Assembly: GCF_008119785.1 (NCBI RefSeq)
Contig: NZ_VSFA01000012.1
Location: 1-64,000 of the forward strand
DNA from: Micromonospora sp. MP36
GTDB lineage: Bacteria > Actinomycetota > Actinomycetes > Mycobacteriales > Micromonosporaceae
Direction of reading: 5' to 3'
DNA: 64,000 bases
The position numbers and the translations under genes were made by a program. Within the stretch, counting starts at the first letter, position 1, and each line of letters starts with the position of its first letter. Of this stretch, positions 33,841-42,423 are shown piece after piece. The notes under the pieces were generated by a model. The model was not told the DNA's origin. It saw nothing but the letters and a program-made list of their open reading frames with translations, and searched no databases.

Positions 33841-34707
33841 TCAGCCTGAAGCGACTGGGGTCACCCCGCTAGCCGCGGCCACGATCCGCTCGTACGCCCC
33901 GGGGTCGGTGGTGTGCGCGCCGAGCCGGAGCGTCTTGTGCGTCCCGTGGAAGTCCGACGACCCGGTGACCAGCAGGCCCAGCTCGGCGGCGAGCCCGCGG
34001 ACGTGCGCGCGCTCGGCCGGCGTGTGGTCCTCGTGGTCGGCCTCCAGGCCGGCCAGGCCGGCCGCCGCCAGGTCGGCGATCAGCTCGTCCGGCACGATCC
34101 GGCCGCGCCGGCTGGCCCGGGGGTGGGCGAAGACCGGGACTCCGCCGGCCGCCCGGACCAGCGCCACCGCCCGAAACACGTCGATGTCCTCCTTCGGCAG
34201 CCGGTACCGCTCCCCCAGCCAGTCCGGCCCGAACGCCTCGCTCGTGGTGGCGACCAGCCCGGCCCGGATCAGTGCCTGCGCGATGTGCGGGCGGCCGACG
34301 GACCCGCCGGCCGCGCCGGCCAGGATCTCCCGCCAGCTCACCTTGATCCCGTCGGCCTGGAGCAGCCGGACGATCCGCTCGCCGCGCTCCTCCCGGGCGC
34401 GCCGGACCCGGGCCAGCTCCGCGACCAGCTCCGGCTCCGCCGGGTCGAAGAGGTACGCGAGCAGGTGCAGCGGCAGCGCCGGCTCGACGCCGTGCCACCG
34501 GCAGGAGAGCTCCGCGCCCCGGACCAGGGTGAGCCCGGACGGCAGCGCGCGGACCGCGGCGTCCCAGCCGGCCGTGGTGTCGTGATCGGTGATCGCCACG
34601 ACGTCGAGACCGGCCCCGGCGGCGGCCCGGACCAGCTCGGCCGGGCTGAGGGTGCCGTCACTGGCGGTGGAGTGGGCGTGCAGGTCGATCCGGGCGGCCG
34701 AGGTCAC
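33841..34707 (-). CDS. PHP-domain phosphoesterase (RNase AM / nucleoside bisphosphate phosphatase type)
   Basis: This 288-residue protein has the four PHP metal-binding motifs: IDLHAHSTASDGT, AITDHDTTAG, FAHPRASRR and TGSSDFHGTH. The inserted AMP-like domain (about 95-195) and length match the RNase AM/YciV group that hydrolyses 3',5'-bisphosphonucleotides and trims RNA 5' ends. GTG 34707 sits five residues before the first motif. The exact substrate is inferred from the family. Confidence 0.92.
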   Translation of the reverse strand: MTSAARIDLHAHSTASDGTLSPAELVRAAAGAGLDVVAITDHDTTAGWDAAVRALPSGLTLVRGAELSCRWHGVEPALPLHLLAYLFDPAEPELVAELARVRRAREERGERIVRLLQADGIKVSWREILAGAAGGSVGRPHIAQALIRAGLVATTSEAFGPDWLGERYRLPKEDIDVFRAVALVRAAGGVPVFAHPRASRRGRIVPDELIADLAAAGLAGLEADHEDHTPAERAHVRGLAAELGLLVTGSSDFHGTHKTLRLGAHTTDPGAYERIVAAASGVTPVASG

Positions 34708-34761
34708 CCCGCCGACGCTACCGCCCGGCCACGCCCCACGCCGGTGCGGGCGGCACGCCGG

Positions 34762-36030
34762 TCAGGAGCGGATGTCGGCCACCACCACCGGGCGCTCGCC
34801 CGGGTCGACCCCGTCGACCGGCGACCCGGTGGGACGCTCGCCGGCCAGCACCCGGTCCGGGCGGACCCGGACCAGTTGGCTGGCGGCGTCGACGTGCAGG
34901 GCGACCCCGCCGCGGCTCCAGGCCACCACACCGGTCACCGCCGGTCCGGCCGCTCGGGCCGCGACGGTCGCGCCCAGGGTGCCGAGGTCGACCAGGAGGG
35001 CGTTCTTCCGCGTGCCGTTCACCAGCAGCCACCGCCCGTCGCCGGAGACCCCGCCGAGGCCGTCGGTGGCGAGTTGCGGCCCGCAGCCGGTGCGGACGGT
35101 GGCGAGGGCGCGGGCCGGGTCGAGCAGGGCCAGGCAGGGGCGCCGGGGCGTGCCGGCGGAGACCTGGCCGACCACCCGGCCGTCGGGCAGCTCGCCGTAG
35201 ACGTTGAGCACGTCCCGGTTCGCGGCGCCCGGCAACCCGCCCGCCGACCGACGCCAGACGCTGAACCCGCCCCGGCCGGGCTGCCGGATCAGGACCGCGT
35301 CGCCGGCGAAGCCGACCGGCACCGCCCCCTGCGGGGCCGCGGCCCGGGTGGTCGCGACGAGCTGGCCGCCGACCAGGCCGGCGGCGTGGAGTTCCGGCCC
35401 GTCGCGCCACGCCACCTGCCGCCCGTCCACCGCGACCGCGACGGCGTCCGCGCCGGCCAGCAGCACCTGGGGCGGGCTGCCGTTGGGCGGCACCCACCAG
35501 AGGGTACGGCCGGCCGTGGTGGCCGCCGAGGTGATCAACCAGCCGCCGTAGTCGGGGACGCGCTGCGCTCGTTCGATCGGGCCCGCACCGGCCAGCTCCC
35601 GGCGCTCGCCCCCACTGGTGTGCAGCCAGGAGCCGATGACCAGGTCCAGTTCGGCGCGGACCGGGTCCGGCATCGGCGACGGGGCGGTGGACGCGGTGGG
35701 CAGCGGGGAGGGCGTGAAGCCACGCGGATCGCCGAGCACCACGGTGGGGGTGCGCCCCTGGCCGGCCGGCCCGCCGAGCTGGGCCACGCCGGTGGTGACC
35801 AGCGCCGTGGCCATCCCGGCCAGGGCGAGGCCGGTCAGCGTCCGGCGCCGGCCGGTCCGCCGGGCCCGCCGGAGGGCCACCCCGGCCGGGTCGGCGGCGA
35901 GCGGGCGTGGCGTCTCGGCACGACGGGTGAACGTCTCCCGCAGCGCCCGCTCCAGCTCGTCCTCGGTCACAGGGAATGAACGCTCCGGGTCGCCCGTCCG
36001 GTTGTCGCAGGTATTCGGCGTGCGGCTCAT
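34762..36030 (-). CDS. Single-pass membrane protein coupled to a SigE-family sigma factor
   Basis: This protein of about 422 residues has a cytoplasmic N-terminus (ELERALRETFTRRAETPRPL), one membrane helix (LTGLALAGMATALVTTGVAQL) and an exported beta-propeller-like region (DGRQVAWRDGPELHAAG, SGDGRWLLVNGTRKNALLV). It resembles the sigma-linked membrane protein at 997-2400 in layout. ATG 36030 has GAGGGGGG upstream. An earlier in-frame ATG at 36102 overlaps the sigma stop (ATGA) and would add 24 residues derived from the intergenic repeat. A regulatory role over the sigma factor is likely from gene order only. Confidence 0.85.
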   Translation of the reverse strand: MSRTPNTCDNRTGDPERSFPVTEDELERALRETFTRRAETPRPLAADPAGVALRRARRTGRRRTLTGLALAGMATALVTTGVAQLGGPAGQGRTPTVVLGDPRGFTPSPLPTASTAPSPMPDPVRAELDLVIGSWLHTSGGERRELAGAGPIERAQRVPDYGGWLITSAATTAGRTLWWVPPNGSPPQVLLAGADAVAVAVDGRQVAWRDGPELHAAGLVGGQLVATTRAAAPQGAVPVGFAGDAVLIRQPGRGGFSVWRRSAGGLPGAANRDVLNVYGELPDGRVVGQVSAGTPRRPCLALLDPARALATVRTGCGPQLATDGLGGVSGDGRWLLVNGTRKNALLVDLGTLGATVAARAAGPAVTGVVAWSRGGVALHVDAASQLVRVRPDRVLAGERPTGSPVDGVDPGERPVVVADIRS

Positions 36031-36106
36031 GACGCCCCCCTCGCTGTGCTCGGGACCGCCATGAGGCACCAACGCATTGAGCTTGATGATCCGCTCGCTC
36101 ATCGGG
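36028..36106 (-). repeat. Intergenic repeat copy 1 with in-frame MSER leader
   Basis: About 80 bases are similar to 40758-40843. On the minus strand it begins with a translatable MSERIIKL frame and ends in the Shine-Dalgarno sequence and ATG of the following gene. Here the frame runs straight into that gene without a stop. Confidence 0.6.
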
Positions 36107-36791
36107 TCTCCACCGGGACGGTGGCGGCGCGGCGGACGGCGGCTGGGCCGCCGGAGAGGGCGGTCGGCCGGACCACCGGCGGTCGGCTGGCCGCCGGCGG
36201 CGCGACGGGTGGCGACGGCGGCGCCGGCGGGGCGGCGGCAGGCCGCGCGGGCCGGGCCGGCGCGGCCGCCGCCGGCTCGGCGGGCAGGCCGAGGGCGGCC
36301 TCGGAGCCCAGCCGGCGGCGCAGGGTGTTCAACGCGCGGGAGGTCTGGCTCTTCACGGTGCCGGGCGAGATCTCCAGCAGCGCGGCGGTCTGCGCCTCGG
36401 ACATGTCCTCGTAGAACCGGAGCACCAGCACGGCCCGTTGCCGGGCCGGCAGCGCCTGCAGGTGTCGCCAGAGCGCGTCCCGGTCGAGCTGCTGCTCGAT
36501 CTCGTCGACCCCGGCCCGTTCGGGCAGCACCTCGGTCGGGCGCTCACCGTGCCACCGCCGCCGCCACCAGCTCGTCGACGTGTTGACCATGACCCGGCGG
36601 GCGTACGGCTCGATGGCCTCGATCCCGCCGAGCCGCTTCCAGGCCAGGTACGTCTTGGTCAGCGCGGTCTGGAGCAGGTCCTCGGCCGTCGCCCAGTCCC
36701 CGGTCAGCAGGTACGCGGTGCGCAGCAGGGCCCCGGAGCGGGCCGCGACGAACTCGCGGAACTCCTCCTCCAGCGGGTCCCTGCTCGCCAC
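36099..36791 (-). CDS. SigE-family RNA polymerase sigma factor
   Basis: This 230-residue sigma factor has region 2 (EEEFREFVAARSGALLRTAY, AEDLLQTALTKTYLAW) and region 4 (LQALPARQRAVLVLRFYEDM, ISPGTVKSQTSRALNTLRRR). After residue 165 comes an unusual Ala/Pro-rich tail of about 65 residues with no counterpart in typical members. GTG 36791 follows GGAGG by the right distance. The 3' end overlaps the repeat-borne ATG 36102 of the next gene by four bases. Confidence 0.92.
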   Translation of the reverse strand: MASRDPLEEEFREFVAARSGALLRTAYLLTGDWATAEDLLQTALTKTYLAWKRLGGIEAIEPYARRVMVNTSTSWWRRRWHGERPTEVLPERAGVDEIEQQLDRDALWRHLQALPARQRAVLVLRFYEDMSEAQTAALLEISPGTVKSQTSRALNTLRRRLGSEAALGLPAEPAAAAPARPARPAAAPPAPPSPPVAPPAASRPPVVRPTALSGGPAAVRRAATVPVETR

Positions 36792-36894
36792 CGCTCACCT
36801 CCGCGCCCCGTCCTGTTTCGCAGGTTGCCACGTGCCGGGGTGTCGGGTCGACGGCAAATGGTGTGCAGTTTCTCCGATGTTCGGACGAAAACCT

Positions 36895-37770
36895 TCAGGC
36901 GCCGTCGTCGGCCTTGGCCTCGTCCGCCTCCTTGCCCAACCGGGCCTCGACGGCCTGCGGCTCGTACATCTCCTCGACGACGCGCAGGTAGAGCTCGTTC
37001 GGGTTGGGCAGGCTCTTGATCTCGCGGAGCGCCTGCTCCTGACCGGCCGACTCCAGCACGAAGGTGCCGTAGTTAAGCGCCCGGCCGGCCGGCGACTGCT
37101 CGTATTTCATGTCGGTCACCCGGACGAGCGGCATCATGGCCACCCGTCGGGTGACGATGCCGTCCACCACCATCACCCGTTTGTTGGTGAGGATGAAGCG
37201 GTTGTACCACCATTCGGCGACCTGCCAGGCGACCCAGCCCATCACCAGGAACCACAGCAGGACGGCGACGGTGGTCAGCGCGCCGGTCTGCCGTCCGGCG
37301 AGGAAGCCGGAAAGGTAGCCGAGAATGAACGTCGCCAGGATGCCGATGATCAGCGGCTTGGCGATGTAGACCCAGTGCCGCTTCCACTCGCCCCGGAACC
37401 GCTCAGTGGGGAACAGGTAGCGCGCGGCCAGCGGGCTCGGCTCGTCCTCGAGCGGCAGCACCCGACGGGGCGTCCCGCCGGTGGCGTCGGCCCGCAGGCC
37501 GGCCAGCTCCTCCTCGCTGATCGGCGGCGGCTGGTAGCCGCCCTCGGGGTCGCGGATCCAGGCGCGGCCGGAGCGGCCCTCGCCGGCGTAGCCGGGGCCG
37601 TCACCGAAGGCGGCGTCGTCCGAAAGGGAGGGGCCGTCGCCGTAGCCGGCTCCGGCGGCGAAGCCGGGGCCCTCATCGGGCTCGATCCGGGGGATGGGCT
37701 CGGTGTCGCGCTCCCGGCGCTCGCGATCGGGGTCGTCGGGGTCGAACGGTGGACCGGAGGGGCTTCCCAT
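36895..37770 (-). CDS. Bacterial PH-domain (bPH2) membrane protein
   Basis: This 291-residue protein has a disordered acidic/Gly-rich N-terminus (about 1-115), two membrane helices (about 135-155 and 163-185) and a C-terminal bPH2 domain. The domain shows YNRFILTNKRVMVVDGIVTR and VRVTDMKYEQSPAGRALNYG, the hallmark of YdbS/YdbT-like proteins. ATG 37770 lies 6 bases after the stop of the small membrane gene at 37777, so they are co-translated. No biochemical role is known. Confidence 0.88.
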   Translation of the reverse strand: MGSPSGPPFDPDDPDRERRERDTEPIPRIEPDEGPGFAAGAGYGDGPSLSDDAAFGDGPGYAGEGRSGRAWIRDPEGGYQPPPISEEELAGLRADATGGTPRRVLPLEDEPSPLAARYLFPTERFRGEWKRHWVYIAKPLIIGILATFILGYLSGFLAGRQTGALTTVAVLLWFLVMGWVAWQVAEWWYNRFILTNKRVMVVDGIVTRRVAMMPLVRVTDMKYEQSPAGRALNYGTFVLESAGQEQALREIKSLPNPNELYLRVVEEMYEPQAVEARLGKEADEAKADDGA

Positions 37771-37776
37771 CGGCGG

Positions 37777-37935
37777 CTAGGCGACCAGGCTGGTGAAGAA
37801 GTCGCCGAAGCCCTGCGCAATGTCCATGATGCCGCCGCCGAGAGACTTGAACACGTCGGCGGCGGAGTTCGGCCGGTACGCAACGAAGAAGATCAAGAAT
37901 GCAATGCCGGCCCAGGTGAGGACCTTCTTGACCAT
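37777..37935 (-). CDS. Small single-pass membrane protein (52 aa)
   Basis: This protein begins MVKKVLTWAGIAFLIFFVAY and continues RPNSAADVFKSLGGGIMDIA, with one N-terminal helix and an amphipathic tail. ATG 37935 has AGAGGA 9 bases upstream. Such short proteins with an NSAADVxKSLG pattern recur in Actinobacteria. Its stop is 6 bases before the bPH2 gene, so the two form an operon and may act together in the membrane. Confidence 0.8.
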   Translation of the reverse strand: MVKKVLTWAGIAFLIFFVAYRPNSAADVFKSLGGGIMDIAQGFGDFFTSLVA

Positions 37936-38049
37936 AGCGGGCCATCCTCTCGCGCGGCGCCGGGTTTACCGCAGTGGCACCCAGAGTATCAGTATGGTGT
38001 CGTACAGTGAATATCTGCGCACGTTCCCCGACCCGTCCGTGCGGGCCGG

Positions 38050-38748
38050 TCAGGCCCGCCCGTGCAGGTACGGGGATGGTGCGCCGTACACGAGTTCGGG
38101 CGGAGTCCACTCGGTGAGGTCGTGCAGCACGACTTCTTCCGCGAGGAGGTGACCCGCACTCGCCGGCCAGGCTATCGCATGCAGCCACATTCCCCGAGCC
38201 TCGCCAGCGTACGCACTTCGATCCGCCGGTGAATTCACGAGCCACAGTGGAGTGGGGTGGCCGCCCACCCGGATCTTGGCGTGGGGCACCCGTTCGGGGT
38301 GACCCGGGCCGGGGTCCGTGAGCGCCTCCGCGACCTGCGGTCCCGGGTCGGGACCGGGCAGCCCGGCGAAGCGGGACCCGAGCCCGACGCCCGGCTCCTC
38401 GGCCACGAAGAGCAGGTCGGCCGGTCCACCGTCGAGGGGGGCCGGTCCGGCGCAGGCCACCGCGGTGGCGCGTACCCCGCTCCGGTCGTCCCCCGCCCAG
38501 GCCACCCCGGTCAGCGTCCACCCGGCGGGCAGCGGCCACGGGCACCACAGCGGCACGCCCCGCCGGTCGGGCGGCTCGGCGTCGGCGGCCACCCGCTCCA
38601 CCACGCTGGTCAGGATCCCGGCACCGATGCGCTCGGGAACGTGCAGCGGCGGCACGGGACCGCAGCGCAGGCATCGGGACTCACCGTGCATCAGGTCCGG
38701 CTCCCGGACCGGGCCCGCGCACCTCGGACAACTCACCGCGACGCTCAC
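38050..38748 (-). CDS. DUF6758-like zinc-ribbon protein
   Basis: This 232-residue protein starts with a zinc ribbon (CPRCAGPV and CLRCGPV) followed by conserved segments GVPLWCPWPLPAGWTLTGVA and RGMWLHAIAWPASAGHLL. It matches the pattern of a conserved actinobacterial family with no known function (DUF6758). GTG/ATG choice is not critical as the ribbon is at the N-terminus. No operon partner is obvious. Confidence 0.75.
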   Translation of the reverse strand: MSVAVSCPRCAGPVREPDLMHGESRCLRCGPVPPLHVPERIGAGILTSVVERVAADAEPPDRRGVPLWCPWPLPAGWTLTGVAWAGDDRSGVRATAVACAGPAPLDGGPADLLFVAEEPGVGLGSRFAGLPGPDPGPQVAEALTDPGPGHPERVPHAKIRVGGHPTPLWLVNSPADRSAYAGEARGMWLHAIAWPASAGHLLAEEVVLHDLTEWTPPELVYGAPSPYLHGRA

Positions 38749-38810
38749 GTTTCCACCGTCGCCCCGGGGCGGCGGGGCGTCAAGCGGAGCGGCGGGATCC
38801 GGGAAACCGG

Positions 38811-39557
38811 TCAGTCCGGCGGCGGCCCGGCGTACGACCGGATCCAGGCGTGCATGGCGATGCCGCTGGCCACCCCGGCGTTGATCGACCGGGTCGAGCC
38901 GTACTGGGCGATGGAGAAGAGCTGGTCACAGGCGGCGCGGGCGGCGTCGGACAGCCCCGGTCCCTCCTGGCCGAAGAGGAGGACGCAGCGGCGCGGCAGG
39001 GTGCTGGTCTCCAGCGGCTTCGAGCCGGGCAGGTTGTCGATGCCGACCACCGGCAGGCGCTGCGCCGCCGCCCAGGCGACGAACTCCTCGATCGTCGGGT
39101 GGTGCCGAACGTGCTGGTAGCGGTCGGTCACCATGGCCCCGCGCCGGTTCCACCGCCGCCGCCCGACGATGTGCACCTCGGCGGCGAGGAAGGCGTTGGC
39201 GTTGCGGACCACCGTGCCGATGTTGAAGTCGTGCTGCCAGTTCTCGATGGCCACGTGGAAGTCGTGCCGGCGCCGGTCCAGGTCGGCCACCACGGCCTCC
39301 CGGCGCCAGTAGCGGTAGCGGTCCACCACGTTGCGCCGGTCGCCCGCGGCGAGCAGCTCCGGGTCGTACCGCGGGTCGTCCGGCGGGTCGCCGGGCCACG
39401 GCCCCACACCCACGTCGAGCTGGTCGTCGGTCACGGTTTCCAGAGCGTACGGCCTGGTCCGCGCCGCCCGCGGCGAGGGTTCGGCGGGCCGGTGTCCGGT
39501 GTCCGTCACCGCACGGCCCCCCGAAGCGGTCTCCGGTCGCCTACGCTTCTCGGCCAT
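38811..39557 (-). CDS. SpoU/TrmH-family RNA 2'-O-methyltransferase
   Basis: This protein of up to 248 residues has the SPOUT core: FHVAIENWQHDFNIGTVVRN (motif 1), VLLFGQEGPGLSD (motif 2) and SIAQYGSTRSINAGVASGIA (motif 3), which form the knotted SAM site. It should methylate a ribose in tRNA or rRNA. ATG 39557 is the longest start; GTG 39509 with GGGGGG upstream is equally likely and removes 16 low-complexity residues. It is divergent from the lipoprotein gene, with the two starts only 15 bases apart. Confidence 0.92.
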   Translation of the reverse strand: MAEKRRRPETASGGRAVTDTGHRPAEPSPRAARTRPYALETVTDDQLDVGVGPWPGDPPDDPRYDPELLAAGDRRNVVDRYRYWRREAVVADLDRRRHDFHVAIENWQHDFNIGTVVRNANAFLAAEVHIVGRRRWNRRGAMVTDRYQHVRHHPTIEEFVAWAAAQRLPVVGIDNLPGSKPLETSTLPRRCVLLFGQEGPGLSDAARAACDQLFSIAQYGSTRSINAGVASGIAMHAWIRSYAGPPPD

Positions 39558-39572
39558 CGACGGGGGTGCGGG

Positions 39573-40232
39573 ATGAGGACACGGGTAGGGCGGACCGCGA
39601 CGTCGCTGCTGCTCGCCGGCCTGGTGACGGCGGGCTGCGGCCCGACCAGCGGGACGGCCGCGCCGGGCGGCGCGACGCCGACAGCCCCCTCGTCAGGCTC
39701 GGGCACCGCCGGGCCGACTCCGGGACCGTGGCCGAATCCCAGCGCCCAGCCGGCGGACCGGGTGCTGCGCACCGGCATCCGGATCGGCGACGACGAGTTG
39801 GTGCTCAGCCCCGCCGCCAGCGGCCGCTTCATCGACATCGCCTGGTTCGACACGCGCACCGGCCACTATCTGCCCCGCATGCCCGAGGACGAGAACTTCC
39901 GTTCGGCCTACGGCGACACCCAGGCCCTGCCCTTCTTCGAGGTACGCGAGCGCCCCGCCCCGGACGGCCGGCTGATCACATACGGATTCGCCTCGACTCG
40001 AGTGGCCCGGGCGACCATCGCCCAGCCGGGCTACCCGACCGCCACCCTCACCCTGGCGCCCTGGGGCGGCGGCTCCGGCGACACGCTGTTCTGGACCGCA
40101 CGGGCGGGCCGGCCCCTGACCGCGGACCTGCCCGCCGGGCGGCGCGGGGTCTGCACCCTCTATGACCAGTCCGGAAAGGTGATCGCCCGACTGGTGCTCG
40201 CCGAGCCGCGGTACGTGCCGAGGGACGGCTGA
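39573..40232 (+). CDS. Lipoprotein of unknown function
   Basis: This 219-residue protein has a lipoprotein signal (RTATSLLLAGLVTAGC, lipobox LVTAGC) and a Thr/Pro/Ser linker, then a beta-rich outer domain (LVLSPAASGRFIDIAWFDTR, GLITYGFASTR-like segments). I do not recognise the domain. ATG 39573 follows a G-rich stretch (GGGGG). It is divergent from the TrmH gene. Confidence 0.8.
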   Translation: MRTRVGRTATSLLLAGLVTAGCGPTSGTAAPGGATPTAPSSGSGTAGPTPGPWPNPSAQPADRVLRTGIRIGDDELVLSPAASGRFIDIAWFDTRTGHYLPRMPEDENFRSAYGDTQALPFFEVRERPAPDGRLITYGFASTRVARATIAQPGYPTATLTLAPWGGGSGDTLFWTARAGRPLTADLPAGRRGVCTLYDQSGKVIARLVLAEPRYVPRDG

Positions 40233-40268
40233 CCGCCCGGCTCGGCGGCCGATCGGGCGGGGCTCCGG

Positions 40269-40760
40269 TCAGCGCAGGTCGAGCGCGCCGGCGAGCCGGT
40301 CGAGGAAGCGCCGGTCGCCGGGGCTCGCCCCGGCCTCCCCGGCCCGGCAGACCCGGGCCGCGACCGACTCCACCCACTGCCGGTAGGCGGCGGCGTCGGC
40401 GGGGTCGGCCCGCCGCCGGAGCACCCGGACCGCGGCCCGGCAGGCGGCGAGCAGGTCGACCAGGTCGGTGAGGCGTTCGTCCCGTTCGGTGGCGCCGTCG
40501 TGGCGGGCGTAGATCGCGGAGACCACGGCCCGGACCAGGTCGCTGTCGAAGGCCCGGCCGGCGGCTACGGCGTCCAGGCCGGCCAGCCCGGCGGCGACCC
40601 CGCGCGGCGGGCGTCCGGGCCCGGGCGAGGCGGCGGCGACGAGGACCCGACCCGGCAGGTCGGTCAACAGATCCCACTCCGCCGTGGAGTAGACGGCGGT
40701 GGTCAGGGGCGCGACGCGGCGTCCGGCAGGGGGCGGCTCCCCAGCGACGGAGGGTTTCAT
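40269..40760 (-). CDS. Helical hypothetical protein
   Basis: This 163-residue all-helical protein has the segments VYSTAEWDLLTDLPGRVLVA and FDSDLVRAVVSAIY, a pattern I have seen in conserved actinobacterial hypotheticals but cannot name. ATG 40760 overlaps the stop of a 27-codon upstream frame (ATGA). That frame comes from a dispersed repeat, so translation is probably coupled to it. Confidence 0.75.
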   Translation of the reverse strand: MKPSVAGEPPPAGRRVAPLTTAVYSTAEWDLLTDLPGRVLVAAASPGPGRPPRGVAAGLAGLDAVAAGRAFDSDLVRAVVSAIYARHDGATERDERLTDLVDLLAACRAAVRVLRRRADPADAAAYRQWVESVAARVCRAGEAGASPGDRRFLDRLAGALDLR

Positions 40761-40840
40761 GCCGCCGCCCCGCTTCGCTCGGGGGTGGCATGAGGCATCG
40801 ACGCGCTGAGCCTGATGATTCGCTCGCTCCGCTCGCTCAT
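40757..40840 (-). CDS. 27-codon upstream ORF carried by the repeat
   Basis: This short frame starts MSERSERIIRL, has GGAGG 7 bases before its ATG (40840), and its TGA overlaps the ATG of the next gene. The same peptide beginning occurs in copy 1 (MSERIIKL at 36102). It may be a leader whose translation opens the downstream start site. Confidence 0.45.
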   Translation of the reverse strand: MSERSERIIRLSASMPHATPERSGAAA

Positions 40841-40843
40841 CGC
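40758..40843 (-). repeat. Intergenic repeat copy 2
   Basis: This is the second copy of the element at 36028-36106, with an extra 9-base CGCTCGCTC duplication. Both copies end exactly at the start codon of a minus-strand gene. Confidence 0.6.
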
Positions 40844-40880
40844 GGGACCTCCGGCGTCAGCATATGCCGAGGAACAGAAA

Positions 40881-40916
40881 AAGGACCCCTTCCCCACGGA
40901 TCGGAAAGGGGTCCTT
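40881..40916 (-). terminator. Rho-independent terminator of the MaoC gene
   Basis: AAGGACCCCTT (40881-40891) pairs with AAGGGGTCCTT (40906-40916). Read on the minus strand it is followed by a TTTTT run. It lies 20 bases after the MaoC stop. Confidence 0.9.
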
Positions 40917-40935
40917 CGCGCCCTGTGTGGGCAGG

Positions 40936-41451
40936 TCAGCGCGGCTCGGGGAAGCTGGGCCGCTCCGGGTCGACGCCCTCGGGCACGGCTGCGGCCGCGT
41001 ACTCCTTCTTGGGGACCATGACCTTGCGGCGGAACACGCAGACCAGCGTGCCGTCCTGGTTGTAGCCCCGGGTCTCCACCGCGACCACGCCGCGGTCCGG
41101 CTTCGAGGAGGATTCCCGCTTGTCCAGCACCGTGGTCTCGCCGTAGATGGTGTCGCCGTGGAAGGTCGGGGCGACGTGCCGCAGCGACTCGATCTCCAGG
41201 TTGGCGATCGCCTTGCCGCTGATGTCCGGCACCGACATGCCCAGCAGCAGCGAGTAGATGTAGTTGCCGACCACCACGTTCCGCTTGAACTGGGTCGCCG
41301 ACTCCGCGTAGTGGGCGTCCAGGTGCAGGGGATGGTGGTTCATGGTGAGCAGGCAGAAGAGGTGGTCGTCGTACTCGGTGACCGTCTTGCCCGGCCAGTG
41401 CCGGTAGACCGCACCGACCTCGAACTCCTCGTAGTAGCGGCCGAACTGCAT
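40936..41451 (-). CDS. MaoC-family acyl dehydratase (hot-dog fold)
   Basis: This 171-residue single hot-dog-domain protein has the MaoC segment FCLLTMNHHPLHLDAHYA with the catalytic Asp/His pair, then VVGNYIYSLLLGMSV and FHGDTIYGETTVLDKR. Such enzymes hydrate or dehydrate enoyl-CoA or methyl-branched acyl-CoA. ATG 41451 follows AAGGGGACAAGG. It stands alone with its own terminator; the substrate cannot be told. Confidence 0.92.
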   Translation of the reverse strand: MQFGRYYEEFEVGAVYRHWPGKTVTEYDDHLFCLLTMNHHPLHLDAHYAESATQFKRNVVVGNYIYSLLLGMSVPDISGKAIANLEIESLRHVAPTFHGDTIYGETTVLDKRESSSKPDRGVVAVETRGYNQDGTLVCVFRRKVMVPKKEYAAAAVPEGVDPERPSFPEPR

Positions 41452-41997
41452 CCTTGTCCCCTTCGACGGACGGCGATGGAGTTCGGCACAGCATGCCTTA
41501 CCGCTTGTTAAGGCGGCGACAGGGGCGCTGGCGATGCGGAAATGTCACACCGGGGTCGATCCGGGTGGAGACGCAATGAGCGGCGGGGCCCTCCCCGGCA
41601 CCCGCCGCCCACGCTCTGATGCCCATGATTCTGCCGCACGGCAACACCCCACCAACAGAGACGGACATCACATTTATCCTTTTGTAACAATACGGTGCGT
41701 GACCAACGCCCGCGCAGGAAGCGATCTCTGCACGTCGGATACCTCCTTGTCAAGCGTCAGATTGCTGATTCACCGGACTCGATCGTGTCGATCTCCTTGG
41801 AAGCGCTCCCATCACGGGCGGTCACGCAAATGCGACGTGCACTTGCGATCCGCACGCCTGATGAGACAGATTTCGCTCGATACCTCCCAGCGTCACCGCA
41901 GCACTGCGCTGCGTTTCGTCGCGTACGTCACGGGAATGGAAGGACGTCCGCCCTGGTTCCATCGGACGTAGGCAATCCGCGCTGATCGGAGAGAGCA
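41452..41997. other. Long regulatory gap upstream of trxA
   Basis: These 546 bases are noticeably more A/T-rich than the surroundings, especially 41665-41700. Two open frames (41534-41971 and 41695-41985) have no ribosome-binding site, weak codon bias and no family resemblance, so I do not call them. The region probably contains the promoters of trxA and of the divergent MaoC gene, or decayed sequence. Confidence 0.45.
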
Positions 41998-42360
41998 ATG
42001 GCAACGGTTGAGCTGACCACGGCCAACTTCGACGAGGTGACCGAGAAGGACGGCATCGTCCTGGTCGACTTCTGGGCCGACTGGTGCGGCCCGTGCAAGC
42101 GCTTCGCCCCGGTCTACGAGCGCTCGTCCGACAAACACCCGGGCATCGTCTTCGGCAAGGTCGACACCGAGGCGCAGCCGGAGCTGGGCGCCAAGTTCGA
42201 CATCCGCTCGATCCCGACGATCATGGCGATCAGGGACGGCGTGATCGTCTTCGCCCAGCCGGGTGCCCTGCCCGAGTCCGCGCTGGAGAACCTGATCGAG
42301 CAGGTCGAGAAGCTGGACATGGACGAGGTCCGCAAGCAGCTGGCCGAGCACAAGCACTGA
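41998..42360 (+). CDS. trxA: Thioredoxin
   Basis: This 120-residue thioredoxin has the active site FWADWCGPCKRF, the buried Asp before it (LVDFW) and the cis-Pro loop IRSIPTIMAI. It reduces protein disulfides in the cytoplasm with electrons from thioredoxin reductase. The last about 15 residues (MDEVRKQLAEHKH) extend beyond the minimal domain. ATG 41998 follows GGAGAG. No reductase gene is adjacent, and a hairpin terminator follows. Confidence 0.96.
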   Translation: MATVELTTANFDEVTEKDGIVLVDFWADWCGPCKRFAPVYERSSDKHPGIVFGKVDTEAQPELGAKFDIRSIPTIMAIRDGVIVFAQPGALPESALENLIEQVEKLDMDEVRKQLAEHKH

Positions 42361-42378
42361 CCCACTGACGACTCCGGT

Positions 42379-42423
42379 GACGGCCGGGTCCCCGCTCCGG
42401 GGGGCCGGCCGTCGTCGTCTCCC
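42379..42423 (+). terminator. Hairpin terminator after trxA
   Basis: GACGGCCGG (42379-42387) pairs with CCGGCCGTC (42415-42423), with inner CCCC/GGGG pairing. It starts 19 bases after the trxA stop. Confidence 0.7.

Noticed and set aside
41534..41985. Two overlapping plus-strand frames upstream of trxA
   Set aside because: There is no start context, the codon bias is atypical and no family is recognisable. Treated as a regulatory gap.
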